Part shown: piece by piece, positions 52,644 to 62,357 of the stretch | Numbering within the stretch: the first letter of the stretch is position 1 | How the letters are laid out: every line of letters begins with the position of its first letter | NCBI RefSeq assembly: GCF_031656915.1 | Contig: NZ_CP134227.1 | Span: forward strand, 1,674,001 to 1,738,000 | From: Nocardioides marmorisolisilvae | Lineage (GTDB): Bacteria > Actinomycetota > Actinomycetes > Propionibacteriales > Nocardioidaceae | Reading direction: 5' to 3' | Length of the DNA stretch: 64,000 nucleotides | Position numbers and translations under genes: made by a program | Notes under the pieces: generated by a model | Database searches by the model: none | What the model saw: the letters and a program-made list of their open reading frames with translations, nothing else | What the model was told of the DNA's origin: nothing

Positions 52644-53602
52644 TCCACCAGGGTCCGACCGGTCAGCCGCAAGAAGACGTCCTCCAGCGAGGACCGGCGT
52701 ACCAGTGAGGTCGTCGGCTCGAGCCCGCGATCATGCACGGCGGCCACCGTCGCCTCACCGTCCGCGGTGTAGAGCAGCAGCCGATCGGGCAGCACCTCGA
52801 CCCGCTCGGCGAGGTCGGTCACCTTGGCGGCGAGCCGCTCGTGCTCGTTCTCCGCGATCCCGGACCCTGTCGAAGGGAACCGGAGCTCGGCGACCTCCCG
52901 GGTGGAGTAGCGCCGGATCAGCTCGGTCGGCGAGCCCTCAGCCACGATCAGTCCCTTGTCCATCACCACCAGCCGGTCGCACAGCTGCTCGGCCTCGTCC
53001 ATGTAATGCGTGGTGAGCACCAAGGTGACGCCTTGCTGCTTGAGCCGGAAGAGGCGGTCCCACACGACGTGCCGGGCCTGCGGGTCGAGGCCGGTCGTGG
53101 GCTCGTCGAGCAGCAGCACGTCCGGTCGGTTGATCAGGGAGCGGGCGATCGTCAGCCGGCGCTTCATCCCGCCGGAGAGGTCATCGACCTTGGAGGTCGC
53201 CTTCTCGCGCAGCTGCACGAAGTCGAGCAGCTCCTCGGCACGCCGGCGTACCTCGGCGCGCGGGATGCCGAAGAAACGACCATAGATATAGAGGTTGTCC
53301 CGGACGTTGAGCTCGGCGTCGAGCGTGTCCTCCTGCGGGCACACCCCGATCCGGGCCCGGATCTGGGAGCCGTGGGTGGCGGGATCCATCCCCAGGATGC
53401 GCAGCGTGCCACCGGACACCGGGGAGACCGCGGCCACCATCCGCATGGTCGAGGACTTGCCGGCGCCGTTGGGTCCGAGGAAGCCGAACGCCTCGCCGCG
53501 GCGTACGTCGACGTCGATGCCCCGCACCGCCTCGAAGACGCCCCCGTCACGGAGCGGGAACGACTTGCGCAACCCGGCGGCGTGGATCAGGGAGTCGGTC
53601 AC
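52640..53602 (-). CDS. ABC transporter ATPase, DrrA/NodI type
   Basis: The 320-residue ATPase has Walker A GPNGAGKSS (43-51), signature LSGGMKRR, Walker B LLLDEPTTGLDPQ, and the C-terminal DrrA-type extension. Inside that extension the DNA carries the repeat GACCCTG-CGAAGGG (52863-52877), encoding PSTGSG. It starts 87 bp after dxs on the same strand, so the hopanoid operon might read into it, but an inverted repeat lies in between. Confidence 0.93.
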   Translation of the reverse strand: MTDSLIHAAGLRKSFPLRDGGVFEAVRGIDVDVRRGEAFGFLGPNGAGKSSTMRMVAAVSPVSGGTLRILGMDPATHGSQIRARIGVCPQEDTLDAELNVRDNLYIYGRFFGIPRAEVRRRAEELLDFVQLREKATSKVDDLSGGMKRRLTIARSLINRPDVLLLDEPTTGLDPQARHVVWDRLFRLKQQGVTLVLTTHYMDEAEQLCDRLVVMDKGLIVAEGSPTELIRRYSTREVAELRFPSTGSGIAENEHERLAAKVTDLAERVEVLPDRLLLYTADGEATVAAVHDRGLEPTTSLVRRSSLEDVFLRLTGRTLVE

Positions 53603-53647
53603 CCGATCGACCCTAACCGGGACCGCCCTCGCACAGGAAAGTCATTG

Positions 53648-53673
53648 TTCACACACCGGCTCTGCTGTGTGAA
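53648..53673. promoter_or_regulatory. inverted repeat between dxs and the ABC transporter
   Basis: TTCACACA (53648-53655) and TGTGTGAA (53666-53673) pair perfectly with a 10-nt loop. It may be an operator for the ABC operon or a weak terminator of the hopanoid operon. GC content of the arms is low for this genome, which favours an operator. Confidence 0.45.
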
Positions 53674-53689
53674 GGTGACCGATGGGCCC

Positions 53690-55534
53690 TCAACCTGGGA
53701 AAGTCCGAGCCCCCACCACCGCTGCCTCGATGCCGTCGGCGTCCAGGCCGTGGTCGGCGAGCAGGTCGCCTCGGGAGCCGACCGGGACGAAGGACCGGTC
53801 CGGCAGGGCGAGGGTGCGCAGCCGGCCGGCGAAGGACGTGTCCCGCAGCGCCCGGGCCAGGGTGTCGCCGAAGCCCCCTGAGGGTGCGTTGTCCTCGATC
53901 GTGACGACCACCCGGTGCCGGGCCGCGGCGGCCACCAGCGAGGGATCGAGTGGGTGCAGCCAGCGCGGGTCGACGACGCTCACCGCACGCCCCTGTGCGG
54001 CCAGCCTGTCGGCCGCCTCGAGGGCCGGGACCGCCAGCGGACCGACCGGGAGCAGCAGCACGTCGGGATCGGCGACCGGCTCGGTGAGCAGCTCGGCGCT
54101 CCCCCACCGGTCGCGAGCGGCGATCGAGCCCGCGCTGCTGCCCCGCGGGAAGCGCAGCATGCTCGGGCCGTCGTACGCCACGCACTCGCCCAGCAGCTGC
54201 GCCAGCTGCTCGGCGTCGCGGGGGGCGGCCACCCGGGCACCGGGGACCAGGCCGAAGAGCGGCACGTCCCACATGCCGTGGTGCGACGGTCCGTCCGGAC
54301 CGGTGATGCCGGCCCGGTCCAGCACGAACGTGACCGCAGCGCGGTGCAGTGCGGCGTCCATCAGCACCTGGTCGAAGGCGCGGTTGAGGAAGGTCGAGTA
54401 GATCGCGACGACGGGATGCATCCCCGCAGCAGCCAGCCCGGCGGCCGAGGCCACCGCGTGCTGCTCGGCGATGCCCACGTCGAAGACGCGCTCGGGGAAG
54501 TGCCGGGCGAACTTCCGCAGCCCGGTGGGCAGCAGCATCGCCGCGGTGATCGCCACGAGATCGGCGCGGTCGGCGCCGAGCGCGGCGAGCGCGTCGCCGA
54601 AGGCACTGGTCCAGCTGACGCCGGCGGACGCACCGGGCCCTGGCACAGCCCCGGAAGCGGGAGCGGGCGGCACGGTGTGCATCCGGTCCGCCTCGTCCTG
54701 CTCCGCAGGCCCGTAGCCCGCGCCCTTGCGGGTGACCACATGCACCAGCACGGGGTGCCGCAACACAGCGGCCGCGCGCAGCGCCGACTCGACCGCCGCG
54801 AGGTCGTGGCCGTCGACGGGGCCGACGTACGCCATCCCGAGGTCCTCGAACAGGTTGCCGGCAGCCGACCCGTCGCGCAGCCCGGCAAGGTGGACGGCGA
54901 GTCGTCCCGCGGTCGGACCGTAGGAGCGACCGTTGTCGTTGAGCACCACGATGACCGGCCGCTGCGGTGCGGCGGCGAGGTTGTTCAGGGCCTCCCACGC
55001 CATTCCGCCGGTCAGGGCGCCGTCGCCGATGACCGCGACCACGCGCCGGTCGCGTTGTGCCGTGACGTCGAAGGCCTTGGCGATCCCGTCGGCGTACGCC
55101 AAGGACGTCGAGGCGTGCGAGTTCTCGACCAGGTCGTGCACGCTCTCCCGCCGGGACGGATAGCCGGAGAGCCCTCCGGCCTGGCGCAGCGTCCCGAACG
55201 CGGAGGTCCGGCCGGTGAGCATCTTGTGCACGTAGGCCTGGTGCCCTGTGTCCCAGACCACCGCGTCGCGCGGCGAGCAGAACACCCGGTGCAGGGCGAT
55301 GGTCAGCTCGACCACGCCCAGGTTGGGCCCGAGGTGGCCCCCGGCGGCACGGACGGCCCGGATCAGCTCGGCACGGATCTCGGCCGCCAGCCGGGGCAGC
55401 TCGGCTGCCGGCAGCCGGCGCAGGTCCTCGGGCCCATGGAGGTCCGCGAGGAGTCCCGGCCGTGCGACCGTCGGTGCGGTCGTGCGGTCGTCGACGGCCG
55501 TGTCATCGGTCGCGCTGTGCACGGTCGTGGTCAT
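53690..55534 (-). CDS. dxs: 1-deoxy-D-xylulose-5-phosphate synthase
   Basis: Dxs makes the first MEP-pathway intermediate from pyruvate and glyceraldehyde-3-phosphate. From ATG 55534 the product has 614 residues; GTG 55543 overlaps the hpnH stop and is an alternative. Visible are HLGPNLGVVELTIALHRVF, WDTGHQAYVHKMLTGR, the thiamine-diphosphate motif GDGALTGGMAWEALNN, and DRAGITGPDGPSHHGMWD. Its place at the end of a hopanoid operon suggests extra precursor supply; a second housekeeping dxs may exist elsewhere. Confidence 0.95.
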   Translation of the reverse strand: MTTTVHSATDDTAVDDRTTAPTVARPGLLADLHGPEDLRRLPAAELPRLAAEIRAELIRAVRAAGGHLGPNLGVVELTIALHRVFCSPRDAVVWDTGHQAYVHKMLTGRTSAFGTLRQAGGLSGYPSRRESVHDLVENSHASTSLAYADGIAKAFDVTAQRDRRVVAVIGDGALTGGMAWEALNNLAAAPQRPVIVVLNDNGRSYGPTAGRLAVHLAGLRDGSAAGNLFEDLGMAYVGPVDGHDLAAVESALRAAAVLRHPVLVHVVTRKGAGYGPAEQDEADRMHTVPPAPASGAVPGPGASAGVSWTSAFGDALAALGADRADLVAITAAMLLPTGLRKFARHFPERVFDVGIAEQHAVASAAGLAAAGMHPVVAIYSTFLNRAFDQVLMDAALHRAAVTFVLDRAGITGPDGPSHHGMWDVPLFGLVPGARVAAPRDAEQLAQLLGECVAYDGPSMLRFPRGSSAGSIAARDRWGSAELLTEPVADPDVLLLPVGPLAVPALEAADRLAAQGRAVSVVDPRWLHPLDPSLVAAAARHRVVVTIEDNAPSGGFGDTLARALRDTSFAGRLRTLALPDRSFVPVGSRGDLLADHGLDADGIEAAVVGARTFPG

Positions 55535-55539
55535 GCCGG

Positions 55540-56544
55540 TCACGACCCGACCGCGGCGCGGATCGACTCCTTCAGGGATCCCATCGTCGCCACCACCGCC
55601 GTCGGCTCGTAGCCGCAGTGCGCCATGCAGTTGGCGCAGCGCGGGTCCTTGCCTCGGCCGTAGCTGTCCCAGTCGGTGTCGTCGATCAGCTCCTGGTACG
55701 TCGACACATAGCCGTCGTCCATCAGGTAGCAGGGGCGCTGCCAGCCCTTCAGCGAGTACAGCGGGATCGCCCACGCCGTGCACGCGAAGTCCACCTTCCC
55801 CTCGAGGAAGTCGAGGTAGAGCGGCGAGTGGTTCAGCCGCCACTTCCCGCGGCGGCCGTCGGCGAACGCCTTGCGGAACAGCTCTCGGGTCTCCTCCGGC
55901 CCGAGCCAGTGCTCCTGGTCGGGCGCCTTCTCGTAGGCGAACCCGGGTGAGATCTGCATGTTGTCGACGTGCAGCTCATCGTTGAGGAAGTCGAGCACGT
56001 CGATGACGTCCTGCGGGGTGTCGGTGTCGAAGAACGTGGTGTTGGTCATCACGCGGAAGCCAGCGGCCTGTGCCTGCTTGATCGCGGCGACCGCCTCGTC
56101 GAAGACGCCGTCCTTGCACACGCTCGCATCGTGCCGCTCGCGCAGCCCGTCGATGTGCACCATCCACGCGAAGTTTCGGTGCGGCGTGAAGCGGTGCAGG
56201 TGCTTGGGCATCAGCACGGCGTTGGTGCACAAGAAGACGATCTTGTTGCGGTCGAGCAGCTGCCGGACGATCTCGTCGATCTCCTTGTGCATCAGCGGCT
56301 CGCCGCCCGCGATGGACACCATCGGCGCACCGCACTCCTCGACCGCGGCGACCGCCTGCTCGACGGGCATCCGCTGCTTGAGCCAGTCGTGGGTCTGCTG
56401 GATCTTGCCGCATCCCGCGCACTTGAGGTTGCAGGCGTAGAGCGGCTCGAGCTCGAGCAGGATCGGGAACTTCTCCCGCTTCCTGAGCTTCTGCTTCATC
56501 AGGTAGGCACCCAGCCGGATCGACTGGCGCATCGGCATGCTCAT
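55540..56544 (-). CDS. hpnH: adenosyl-hopene transferase (radical SAM)
   Basis: HpnH joins a 5'-deoxyadenosyl group to diploptene to give adenosylhopane, the first step toward C35 hopanoids. The 334-residue protein has the radical-SAM cysteines Cys38, Cys42, Cys45 (CNLKCAGC) and a C-terminal SPASM-like cysteine group (CANCMAHCGYEP). IRLGAYLMKQKL at the start is typical. ATG 56544 overlaps the preceding stop (ATGA). Confidence 0.96.
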   Translation of the reverse strand: MSMPMRQSIRLGAYLMKQKLRKREKFPILLELEPLYACNLKCAGCGKIQQTHDWLKQRMPVEQAVAAVEECGAPMVSIAGGEPLMHKEIDEIVRQLLDRNKIVFLCTNAVLMPKHLHRFTPHRNFAWMVHIDGLRERHDASVCKDGVFDEAVAAIKQAQAAGFRVMTNTTFFDTDTPQDVIDVLDFLNDELHVDNMQISPGFAYEKAPDQEHWLGPEETRELFRKAFADGRRGKWRLNHSPLYLDFLEGKVDFACTAWAIPLYSLKGWQRPCYLMDDGYVSTYQELIDDTDWDSYGRGKDPRCANCMAHCGYEPTAVVATMGSLKESIRAAVGS

Positions 56545-58016
56545 GCTGGAGTCACCTCTTTCGGTAGGGCGAACTGCACGTCTTCGGTGAGGCTCCCGAC
56601 CTCGTGGACACTCGTCGGGCCGAGCCCGGACAGCGCGGTGACGAGCTGCTGGACCAGCGCGGGTGGCGCGGACGCGCCGGCGGTGATGCCGACCCGTCGT
56701 ACGCCGTCGAGCCAGCCCAACTCGACGTCGCCGGCGTCGTCGACCAGGCGGGCACGGGTGCCCTCTGCCTCCGATACCTCGGCGAGCCGCTGGGAGTTCG
56801 AGGAGTTCTGCGAGCCGAGCACCAGCACCAGGTCGGACTCGCGCGCCACCTTGCGCACGGCCTGCTGGCGGTTGGTGGTGGCGTAGCAGATGTCGTCCTT
56901 GTGCGGTGCGGCCAGGACCGGGAACCGCGCGCGCAGCACCGCTGCGGTCTCGGCGGCCTCGTCGACCGCCAGCGTGGTCTGCATGACGTAGGCGACCCTC
57001 TCCGGGTCGGGCACCTGCACCCGCGCCGCCTCCTCGGGGTCGGCCACCACGATGACGTTGTCCGGTGCCTCCCCACGCGTGCCCACGACCTCCTCGTGGT
57101 CGTGGTGGCCGATCAGCAGCACGGTGTTGTCGTGCGCGGTGAACCGGCGTACCTCCTGGTGCACCTTGGAGACCAGCGGGCAGGTCGCGTCGATCACCTG
57201 CAGCCGGCGCCGCTCCGCGTCCCGGCGTACGTCGGGCGCGACGCCGTGCGCGGCCAGCACCACCACACTGCCCGGCGGGACCTCGTCTACCTCGCCGACG
57301 AAGATCGCCCCGCGGGCCTCGAGGTCCGCCACGACGTGCCGGTTGTGCACGATCTGGCGGCGGACATAGACCGGGCCGCCGAACTGGTCCAGCGCGCGCT
57401 CGACGATCTCGATCGCCCGCTCGACCCCGGCGCAGAACGAGCGGGGCCCGGCGAGCAGCAGGTCGCGTTCGCCCGTGGCGGCCGCCCAGCGGTCGATGAT
57501 CGGAGCCGCCCGGCGCAGCGCGGCGAGCGCGGTGACGCCTCGCGCCGGCGTACCCATGCTGAGCAGCCGGTGCTGCGGCCCGTCCACGATGGCCCGCAGC
57601 ACCACGGAGGTCCCGTCGTCGGAGACCAGCAGCCCGGACTCGGTGTCGACCGCGATCGCGCCGGTCGCCGCGAGCGCGGCGCGCTCGGCGGCGGACTCGA
57701 CGACGTGGTCGGTGCTGACCAGCGGCCCCTGGTGGACGGGGAGCCCCTCGCGGCGCAGCTCTCCGGCCAGCAGCACCGACGCTGGGGTGGGCAGCACCCG
57801 CTCCCCGGCTCGGACCTCGCTGGCCACCACGAGGTCGCCTGGCCCGAGCCCGTCGACGAGGGCGCCGGCCACGCCGGCGACCAGGGTCGGCCCGGGGCGC
57901 GCCTCGCCGGCGGACCTGCCGGTGCGCACCACCTCGGCGTGCGGGAGGCGGTCCCCGCGCAGGCCGGCCAGCGCCAGCCACTCCGTGCGCAGCGGTGTGC
58001 AGACTGTGGCGGTCAT
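56541..58016 (-). CDS. hpnG-ispH: fused HpnG-like nucleosidase domain and IspH (HMBPP reductase)
   Basis: One uninterrupted 491-codon frame. Residues 1 to about 175 look like a phosphorylase-superfamily nucleosidase as in HpnG (VAGVAGALVDGLGPGDLVVA; GPLVSTDHVV; AVDTESG with Glu126; VLRAIVDG with Asp145), which removes adenine from adenosylhopane. Residues 185-490 are a full IspH: cluster cysteines Cys195 (SFCAGVERAI), Cys279 (DATCPLVSKVH), Cys377 (DICYATTNRQ), HEEVVGTRGE and SSNSQRL. IspH makes IPP/DMAPP. Both ends overlap neighbours by ATGA. A separate internal IspH start was not found. The fusion is rare or undescribed to my knowledge. Confidence 0.85.
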   Translation of the reverse strand: MTATVCTPLRTEWLALAGLRGDRLPHAEVVRTGRSAGEARPGPTLVAGVAGALVDGLGPGDLVVASEVRAGERVLPTPASVLLAGELRREGLPVHQGPLVSTDHVVESAAERAALAATGAIAVDTESGLLVSDDGTSVVLRAIVDGPQHRLLSMGTPARGVTALAALRRAAPIIDRWAAATGERDLLLAGPRSFCAGVERAIEIVERALDQFGGPVYVRRQIVHNRHVVADLEARGAIFVGEVDEVPPGSVVVLAAHGVAPDVRRDAERRRLQVIDATCPLVSKVHQEVRRFTAHDNTVLLIGHHDHEEVVGTRGEAPDNVIVVADPEEAARVQVPDPERVAYVMQTTLAVDEAAETAAVLRARFPVLAAPHKDDICYATTNRQQAVRKVARESDLVLVLGSQNSSNSQRLAEVSEAEGTRARLVDDAGDVELGWLDGVRRVGITAGASAPPALVQQLVTALSGLGPTSVHEVGSLTEDVQFALPKEVTPA

Positions 58017-59968
58017 GCGGGCCTCCTCTCGTCCCGGCCGCGGAACCGTTCGAGGTAGCGACCCAGCGCCCAGATGGGGAACACCAGCCGGTAGAGCCGG
58101 TAGGAGATGTAGAAGTCGCCCGGGAACCCCGTCCCGGTGTAGCGGTCCTCGTCCCAGCCGCCGTCCTCGCGCTGGGTCTCGACGAGGTGGCGCAGGCCGC
58201 GCGCGACCGCGTCGGAGTCCTCGTCGGCGGCGAGGAGCGCGAGCAGCGCCCAGGCGGTCTGGGAGGGCGTCGAGTCACCGCGGCCGATCCAGGTCGGGTC
58301 GCGATAGGACCGCAGGTCCTCGCCCCAGCCACCGTCGTCGTTCTGGTGGTCCTCCAGCCAGCGCACCGCGCGGCGGACCACCGGGTCGTCGGTGGGCATC
58401 CCGGCCGCGACCAGGGCCGGTACGGCGGCGCCCGTGCCGTAGACGTGGTTCGCGCCCCACCGGCCGAACCAGGAGCCGTCCTGCTCCTGGGCGTCCAGCA
58501 GCCACTGCACCCCGCGACGGCACGGCTCCTCCTCGGCGCGCCCCTCCGCGGCCAGCATCTCCACGACGTGTGCGGTGACGTCGGCCGAGGGCGGGTCGAT
58601 CACTGCGCCGAAGTCGCAGAACGGCAGTTTCTCCGCCCAGGTCCGGGTGTTGTCGGCGTCGAACGCGCCCCAGCCGCCGTCACGCGACTGCATGCCGGTG
58701 AGCCAGGCGACGGACCGGTCCAGGGCGGCGCCGAGCCGCTTCGGCTCCGGGTGGTCGACCCGGCGCAGCGCGAGCACGATCTCGGCGGTGTCGTCGGTGT
58801 CGGGGTAGACGTCGTTGGCGAACTCGAACGCCCAGCCCGCGCTCGGCAGGTCGGGTCGGCGCACCTGCCAGTCGCCGTCGGCGGTGATCTGCTCGTCGAG
58901 CAGCCAGTCGGTCGCGCGCAGGACATCGGGATCGTCCGGGGCCACCCCCGCGTCGAGGAGGGCGGCGACGGCGAGGCCGGTGTCCCACACCGGGGACTGG
59001 CACGCCTCGAGCCAGCGGATCGGTCCGTCCTCGGTCTCCTCGTGGACCGTGAACCCGTCGAGCCCGGCCAGGCCGGCCCGCATCACCGGGTGGTCGAGGG
59101 AGTAGCCCATCAGGTGCAGCGCGATCAGCGAGTAGACCCAAGGCGGCTGGATGCCGCCCCAGCCGCCGTCAGCCTCCTGGCGGGCCACGATCCACTCGAC
59201 CGCGCGGCGCATGGCCAGGTTGCGCAACGGCTTGACCGGCAGGCTGGTGTAGCCGTGCAGCAGCACGTCGAGCCGCTGGAACAGACCCGACCAGGACGGC
59301 AGTCGGTCCTTCGGGGGTCGCGGCGCGCCGGTGCGCAGGTCGGCCGCGTCGAAGGACACCGGGCGGACCGGCCGCAACGCGCTGACGATGGTCAGCGGCA
59401 CGATCGTCTGGCGGGCCCAGCAGCCCCAGTCGTAGATGTTCAGCGGCGCCCACGACGGCAGGAAGATCAGCTCGGGGGGCAGGTCGGGGCAGTCGTGCCA
59501 GGACCAGAGTCCGAACAGGGACAGCCACATGTGGGTGAAGACCCGGCATCCCTCGAGGCCGCCGTTGGCACGCACGAACGCGGCCGCGCGCTGGAGGTGC
59601 TCGGCAGCCGGGTCGTCACCGGCCATCCGCAGCGCCACCCAGGCCTCCACGGTGGTGGACACGTCGCCGGGGCCGCCCGCGAACGTGCTCCACGAGCCAT
59701 CGGCGGCCTGCTGCGAGCGGATCCAGCGCGCGGTCTGCTCGTCGCCGTCCGCGGTGGCTATGCCCAGGAAGTGCCGCAGCATCAGGTCCTCGGCGTCCAT
59801 CGTCACATTGGTGGCCAGGTCCCCCTTCCACCAGCCCTCGTCATGCTGCAGTGCACGCAGCCGACCGACCGCGGCGTCGAGGCAGTGGCTTACGTCGGCG
59901 GCGGTCTCGGTGCGCGGCCCGGAGCCGGTCCGGCGCTGGGTCTCGAGGAAGGTGCTCACGCTGTTCAC
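58013..59968 (-). CDS. shc: squalene-hopene cyclase
   Basis: Shc (HpnF) cyclises squalene to hopene/diplopterol at the membrane. The 651-residue protein has the catalytic DTDDTAE (390-396), several QW motifs (QEADGGWGG, QSRDGGWGAF, QNDDGGWGE, QREDGGWDE) and the family region LFGLWSWHDCPDLPPEL. GTG 59968 overlaps the prenyl synthase stop (GTGA). Size is usual. Confidence 0.96.
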   Translation of the reverse strand: MNSVSTFLETQRRTGSGPRTETAADVSHCLDAAVGRLRALQHDEGWWKGDLATNVTMDAEDLMLRHFLGIATADGDEQTARWIRSQQAADGSWSTFAGGPGDVSTTVEAWVALRMAGDDPAAEHLQRAAAFVRANGGLEGCRVFTHMWLSLFGLWSWHDCPDLPPELIFLPSWAPLNIYDWGCWARQTIVPLTIVSALRPVRPVSFDAADLRTGAPRPPKDRLPSWSGLFQRLDVLLHGYTSLPVKPLRNLAMRRAVEWIVARQEADGGWGGIQPPWVYSLIALHLMGYSLDHPVMRAGLAGLDGFTVHEETEDGPIRWLEACQSPVWDTGLAVAALLDAGVAPDDPDVLRATDWLLDEQITADGDWQVRRPDLPSAGWAFEFANDVYPDTDDTAEIVLALRRVDHPEPKRLGAALDRSVAWLTGMQSRDGGWGAFDADNTRTWAEKLPFCDFGAVIDPPSADVTAHVVEMLAAEGRAEEEPCRRGVQWLLDAQEQDGSWFGRWGANHVYGTGAAVPALVAAGMPTDDPVVRRAVRWLEDHQNDDGGWGEDLRSYRDPTWIGRGDSTPSQTAWALLALLAADEDSDAVARGLRHLVETQREDGGWDEDRYTGTGFPGDFYISYRLYRLVFPIWALGRYLERFRGRDERRPA

Positions 59969-60981
59969 AGGTCACGCTCCACGATGAAGCGAGCGAGCTC
60001 GTCGAGCTGCGCCCGGGCGACGGGTTCGAGGGACAGGCCGTCGAGCGCGGCGCCCGCGACGGTGATTCGGCGGCGCGCCTCGTCACGGGCCCAGTCACGG
60101 CCGCCGGCCCGGTCCACCAGATCGGCCGCGCGGCGCAGCTCGGAGTCGTCGGGGTCTCGCGGGTCCGCCAGCCAGGCGGCCAGCTCACGGCCCGCGGCGC
60201 CGCCGTACTCAAGGGCGTGGACGACGGGCATCGTCTTCTTGCGCGACCTCAGGTCGGAGAAGACGGGCTTGCCGGTGCGCTCGGGCCAGCCCCAGATGCC
60301 GAGCAGGTCGTCGACGAGCTGGAAGGCGATCCCGAGCTCGTTGCCGAAGCAGCGGAACGCCTCGGTAGCGTCCGCTCCCGCCCCGGCGAGCACGGCGCCG
60401 AGCTCGGCGCTCACGCCGAGCAGCGCGCCGGTCTTGCCCGCGGCCATGTCGATGCACTCGGCGAGGCCGACGTCGTCACGCTGTTCGAAGGCCACGTCGA
60501 GGACCTGACCGCGGATCAGCTCGCGGGTGGCCACGGTCAGTGCCTTGTCGGCGGCCAGGGCGTACGGCGAGTCCGCCTCGTCGAGCACCTCGTGGGCCAG
60601 CGAGAGCATCGCGTCGCCGACCAGCACCGCGGTCGGGTCGCCCCAGATCGACCAGACGGTGCGCCGGTGCCGTCGCTCGGTGTCACGGTCCATCAGGTCG
60701 TCGTGGACCAGGGAGAAGTTGTGCACGAGCTCCACCGCGACCGCGCCCGGGACCACCTCCGCAGCGGAACCGCCCACGGCCTCGCTGGCCAGGAAGACCA
60801 GTCCCGGCCGGACCGCCTTGCCGGTGTCGGCCGCCAGCGGGCGGCCCTGCTCATCGCACCAGCCGAGGTGGTAGGAGGTCACCAGGCGGGTGTGCGGGTC
60901 GAGCCGGTCGACCGCCGTACGCAGAGCGGGGTCGAGCAGCCCACGCCCGCGTCCCAGTGCCTCCACCGCGATCGCACTCAT
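59965..60981 (-). CDS. polyprenyl diphosphate synthase
   Basis: The 338-residue trans-prenyl synthase has the first Asp-rich motif DDLMD (94-98) and a second one, VDDLLGIWG, where the last Asp is replaced by Gly; this variant is frequent in actinobacteria. It probably makes farnesyl diphosphate for squalene. ATG 60981 overlaps the hpnE stop. Confidence 0.92.
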   Translation of the reverse strand: MSAIAVEALGRGRGLLDPALRTAVDRLDPHTRLVTSYHLGWCDEQGRPLAADTGKAVRPGLVFLASEAVGGSAAEVVPGAVAVELVHNFSLVHDDLMDRDTERRHRRTVWSIWGDPTAVLVGDAMLSLAHEVLDEADSPYALAADKALTVATRELIRGQVLDVAFEQRDDVGLAECIDMAAGKTGALLGVSAELGAVLAGAGADATEAFRCFGNELGIAFQLVDDLLGIWGWPERTGKPVFSDLRSRKKTMPVVHALEYGGAAGRELAAWLADPRDPDDSELRRAADLVDRAGGRDWARDEARRRITVAGAALDGLSLEPVARAQLDELARFIVERDL

Positions 60982-62357
60982 CGCGCCACCGCCCTGGGTG
61001 TCGCTGCGCGAGGGAGGGAGCCGACACGTCCACGACCGGCGCTTCCACGAACCGATGCCACCGCAGCCTCGCCACTGCGCGCGGCGCCCTCCATGGTGGC
61101 GGGCCAGCCGGTGTCGGTCCACGCACCGGCGAGGTGCAGCCCGGGCAGCCGGGTGCGGGCAGGGGGACGCCAGCGTCCGCTGCCCGGGGCGGGGCGGAAC
61201 GTGGCTCGTGGTTCACGGGTCACGAAGAACTCCTTCACCTGTGCGTCTGCGGATGCTGGGAGAAGCCGGCGGAGCGCCGGGAGGACGAGGTCGCGGATCT
61301 CGGCGACGGGGCGCTCGACGAGGGCGTCGGCCGCCGACAGCGACAGTGCGAGGTACTGCCCGTCGGCGAGGCCGGCCTGCGGTGTCCGGTCGAAGACCCA
61401 CTGCAGCGGGCTGTCGACCGCGGCCACGAACGAGGTGTCCAGCACGGGACGGTCCAAGACGATGTGCACGTTGACGATCGGCGAGGCACCGAGCCGGCCG
61501 GACCAGCCGGGCTCGAGGTCGACCGCGCCGTCGGGCAGCAGCGCCTCGGTGGTACCGGGCGGAGTCGCCAGCACCACGTCGTCGTACGGCGCGGTGCTGT
61601 CGTCGGTGGTGACCAGCCAGCCCCCGTCGTCCGGATCGAGCGCGCGCACCCGCTCCCGGACACGTACGGCGGCGCCGGCGCCGGCCAGGGCGCGGGCCGC
61701 GGCATCGCCGTGCAGCTGCTGGAGGGGAACCCGGGACCAGCCGATGTCGGCGGCGTCGGCATGCTGCAACAGGCCGATCTGGAACACGGTGGCGGCCAGC
61801 GCGAGCGAGGCCTCGGCCGCCGGGGCGTTCAGGGTGGCCACCCCGATCAGGTCCCATACGGCCTCGACCGCGCGGTCCGACTGTCCGTGCCGGGCCAGCC
61901 AGTCACCGAAGGACCGGCCGTCGACCGAGGCGTCGGTGCGATCGACACGACCCAGCGCCAGGGCCGCGGTGATCACCCGAGCCCGCTCCCCCGGGGTCAG
62001 CCACCGGTAGCGGGCCAGGGCGGCCCCGAGGTGCAGCGGGGCGGGCAGCGCGGTGCGGCGCAGTCGTCCGACGCCGGTGTGCTCGCCGCTGCGCACCGGC
62101 ACGTCGAGACGAGGCTGCAGGACGACCTGGTCGGCGACCCCGAGCCGCTCCAGCAGCGCGAGATAGGAGGTGCAGCAGCGCAGGAAGACGTGCTGACCGT
62201 TGTCGACCCACAGACCGTCGCGCTGGAAGGAGTGCGTCAGGCCCCCGAGCCGGGGACGGGCCTCGAACAGGGTGACGTCGTACCCGGCGTCCGCGCAGCC
62301 GAGGGCCGCGGTGATGCCGGCAAGCCCACCGCCAACGACCGCCAGGCGGCCCCTCAT
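60978..62357 (-). CDS. hpnE: hydroxysqualene dehydroxylase
   Basis: HpnE is the FAD-dependent enzyme that reduces hydroxysqualene to squalene. The 459-residue protein opens with the dinucleotide motif [14 protein letters not shown], followed by [14 protein letters not shown] and a C-terminal [23 protein letters not shown] flavin-contact region (shown in part). A 30-residue Arg-rich tail follows. ATG 62357 overlaps the hpnD stop. Confidence 0.93.
   Translation of the reverse strand: MRGRLAVVGGGLAGITAALGCADAGYDVTLFEARPRLGGLTHSFQRDGLWVDNGQHVFLRCCTSYLALLERLGVADQVVLQPRLDVPVRSGEHTGVGRLRRTALPAPLHLGAALARYRWLTPGERARVITAALALGRVDRTDASVDGRSFGDWLARHGQSDRAVEAVWDLIGVATLNAPAAEASLALAATVFQIGLLQHADAADIGWSRVPLQQLHGDAAARALAGAGAAVRVRERVRALDPDDGGWLVTTDDSTAPYDDVVLATPPGTTEALLPDGAVDLEPGWSGRLGASPIVNVHIVLDRPVLDTSFVAAVDSPLQWVFDRTPQAGLADGQYLALSLSAADALVERPVAEIRDLVLPALRRLLPASADAQVKEFFVTREPRATFRPAPGSGRWRPPARTRLPGLHLAGAWTDTGWPATMEGAARSGEAAVASVRGSAGRGRVGSLPRAATPRAVAR

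Noticed and set aside
57100-57560. Separate internal start for IspH
   Set aside because: The in-frame ATG at 57557 has no Shine-Dalgarno sequence, and the upstream codons continue a recognisable nucleosidase-like domain.
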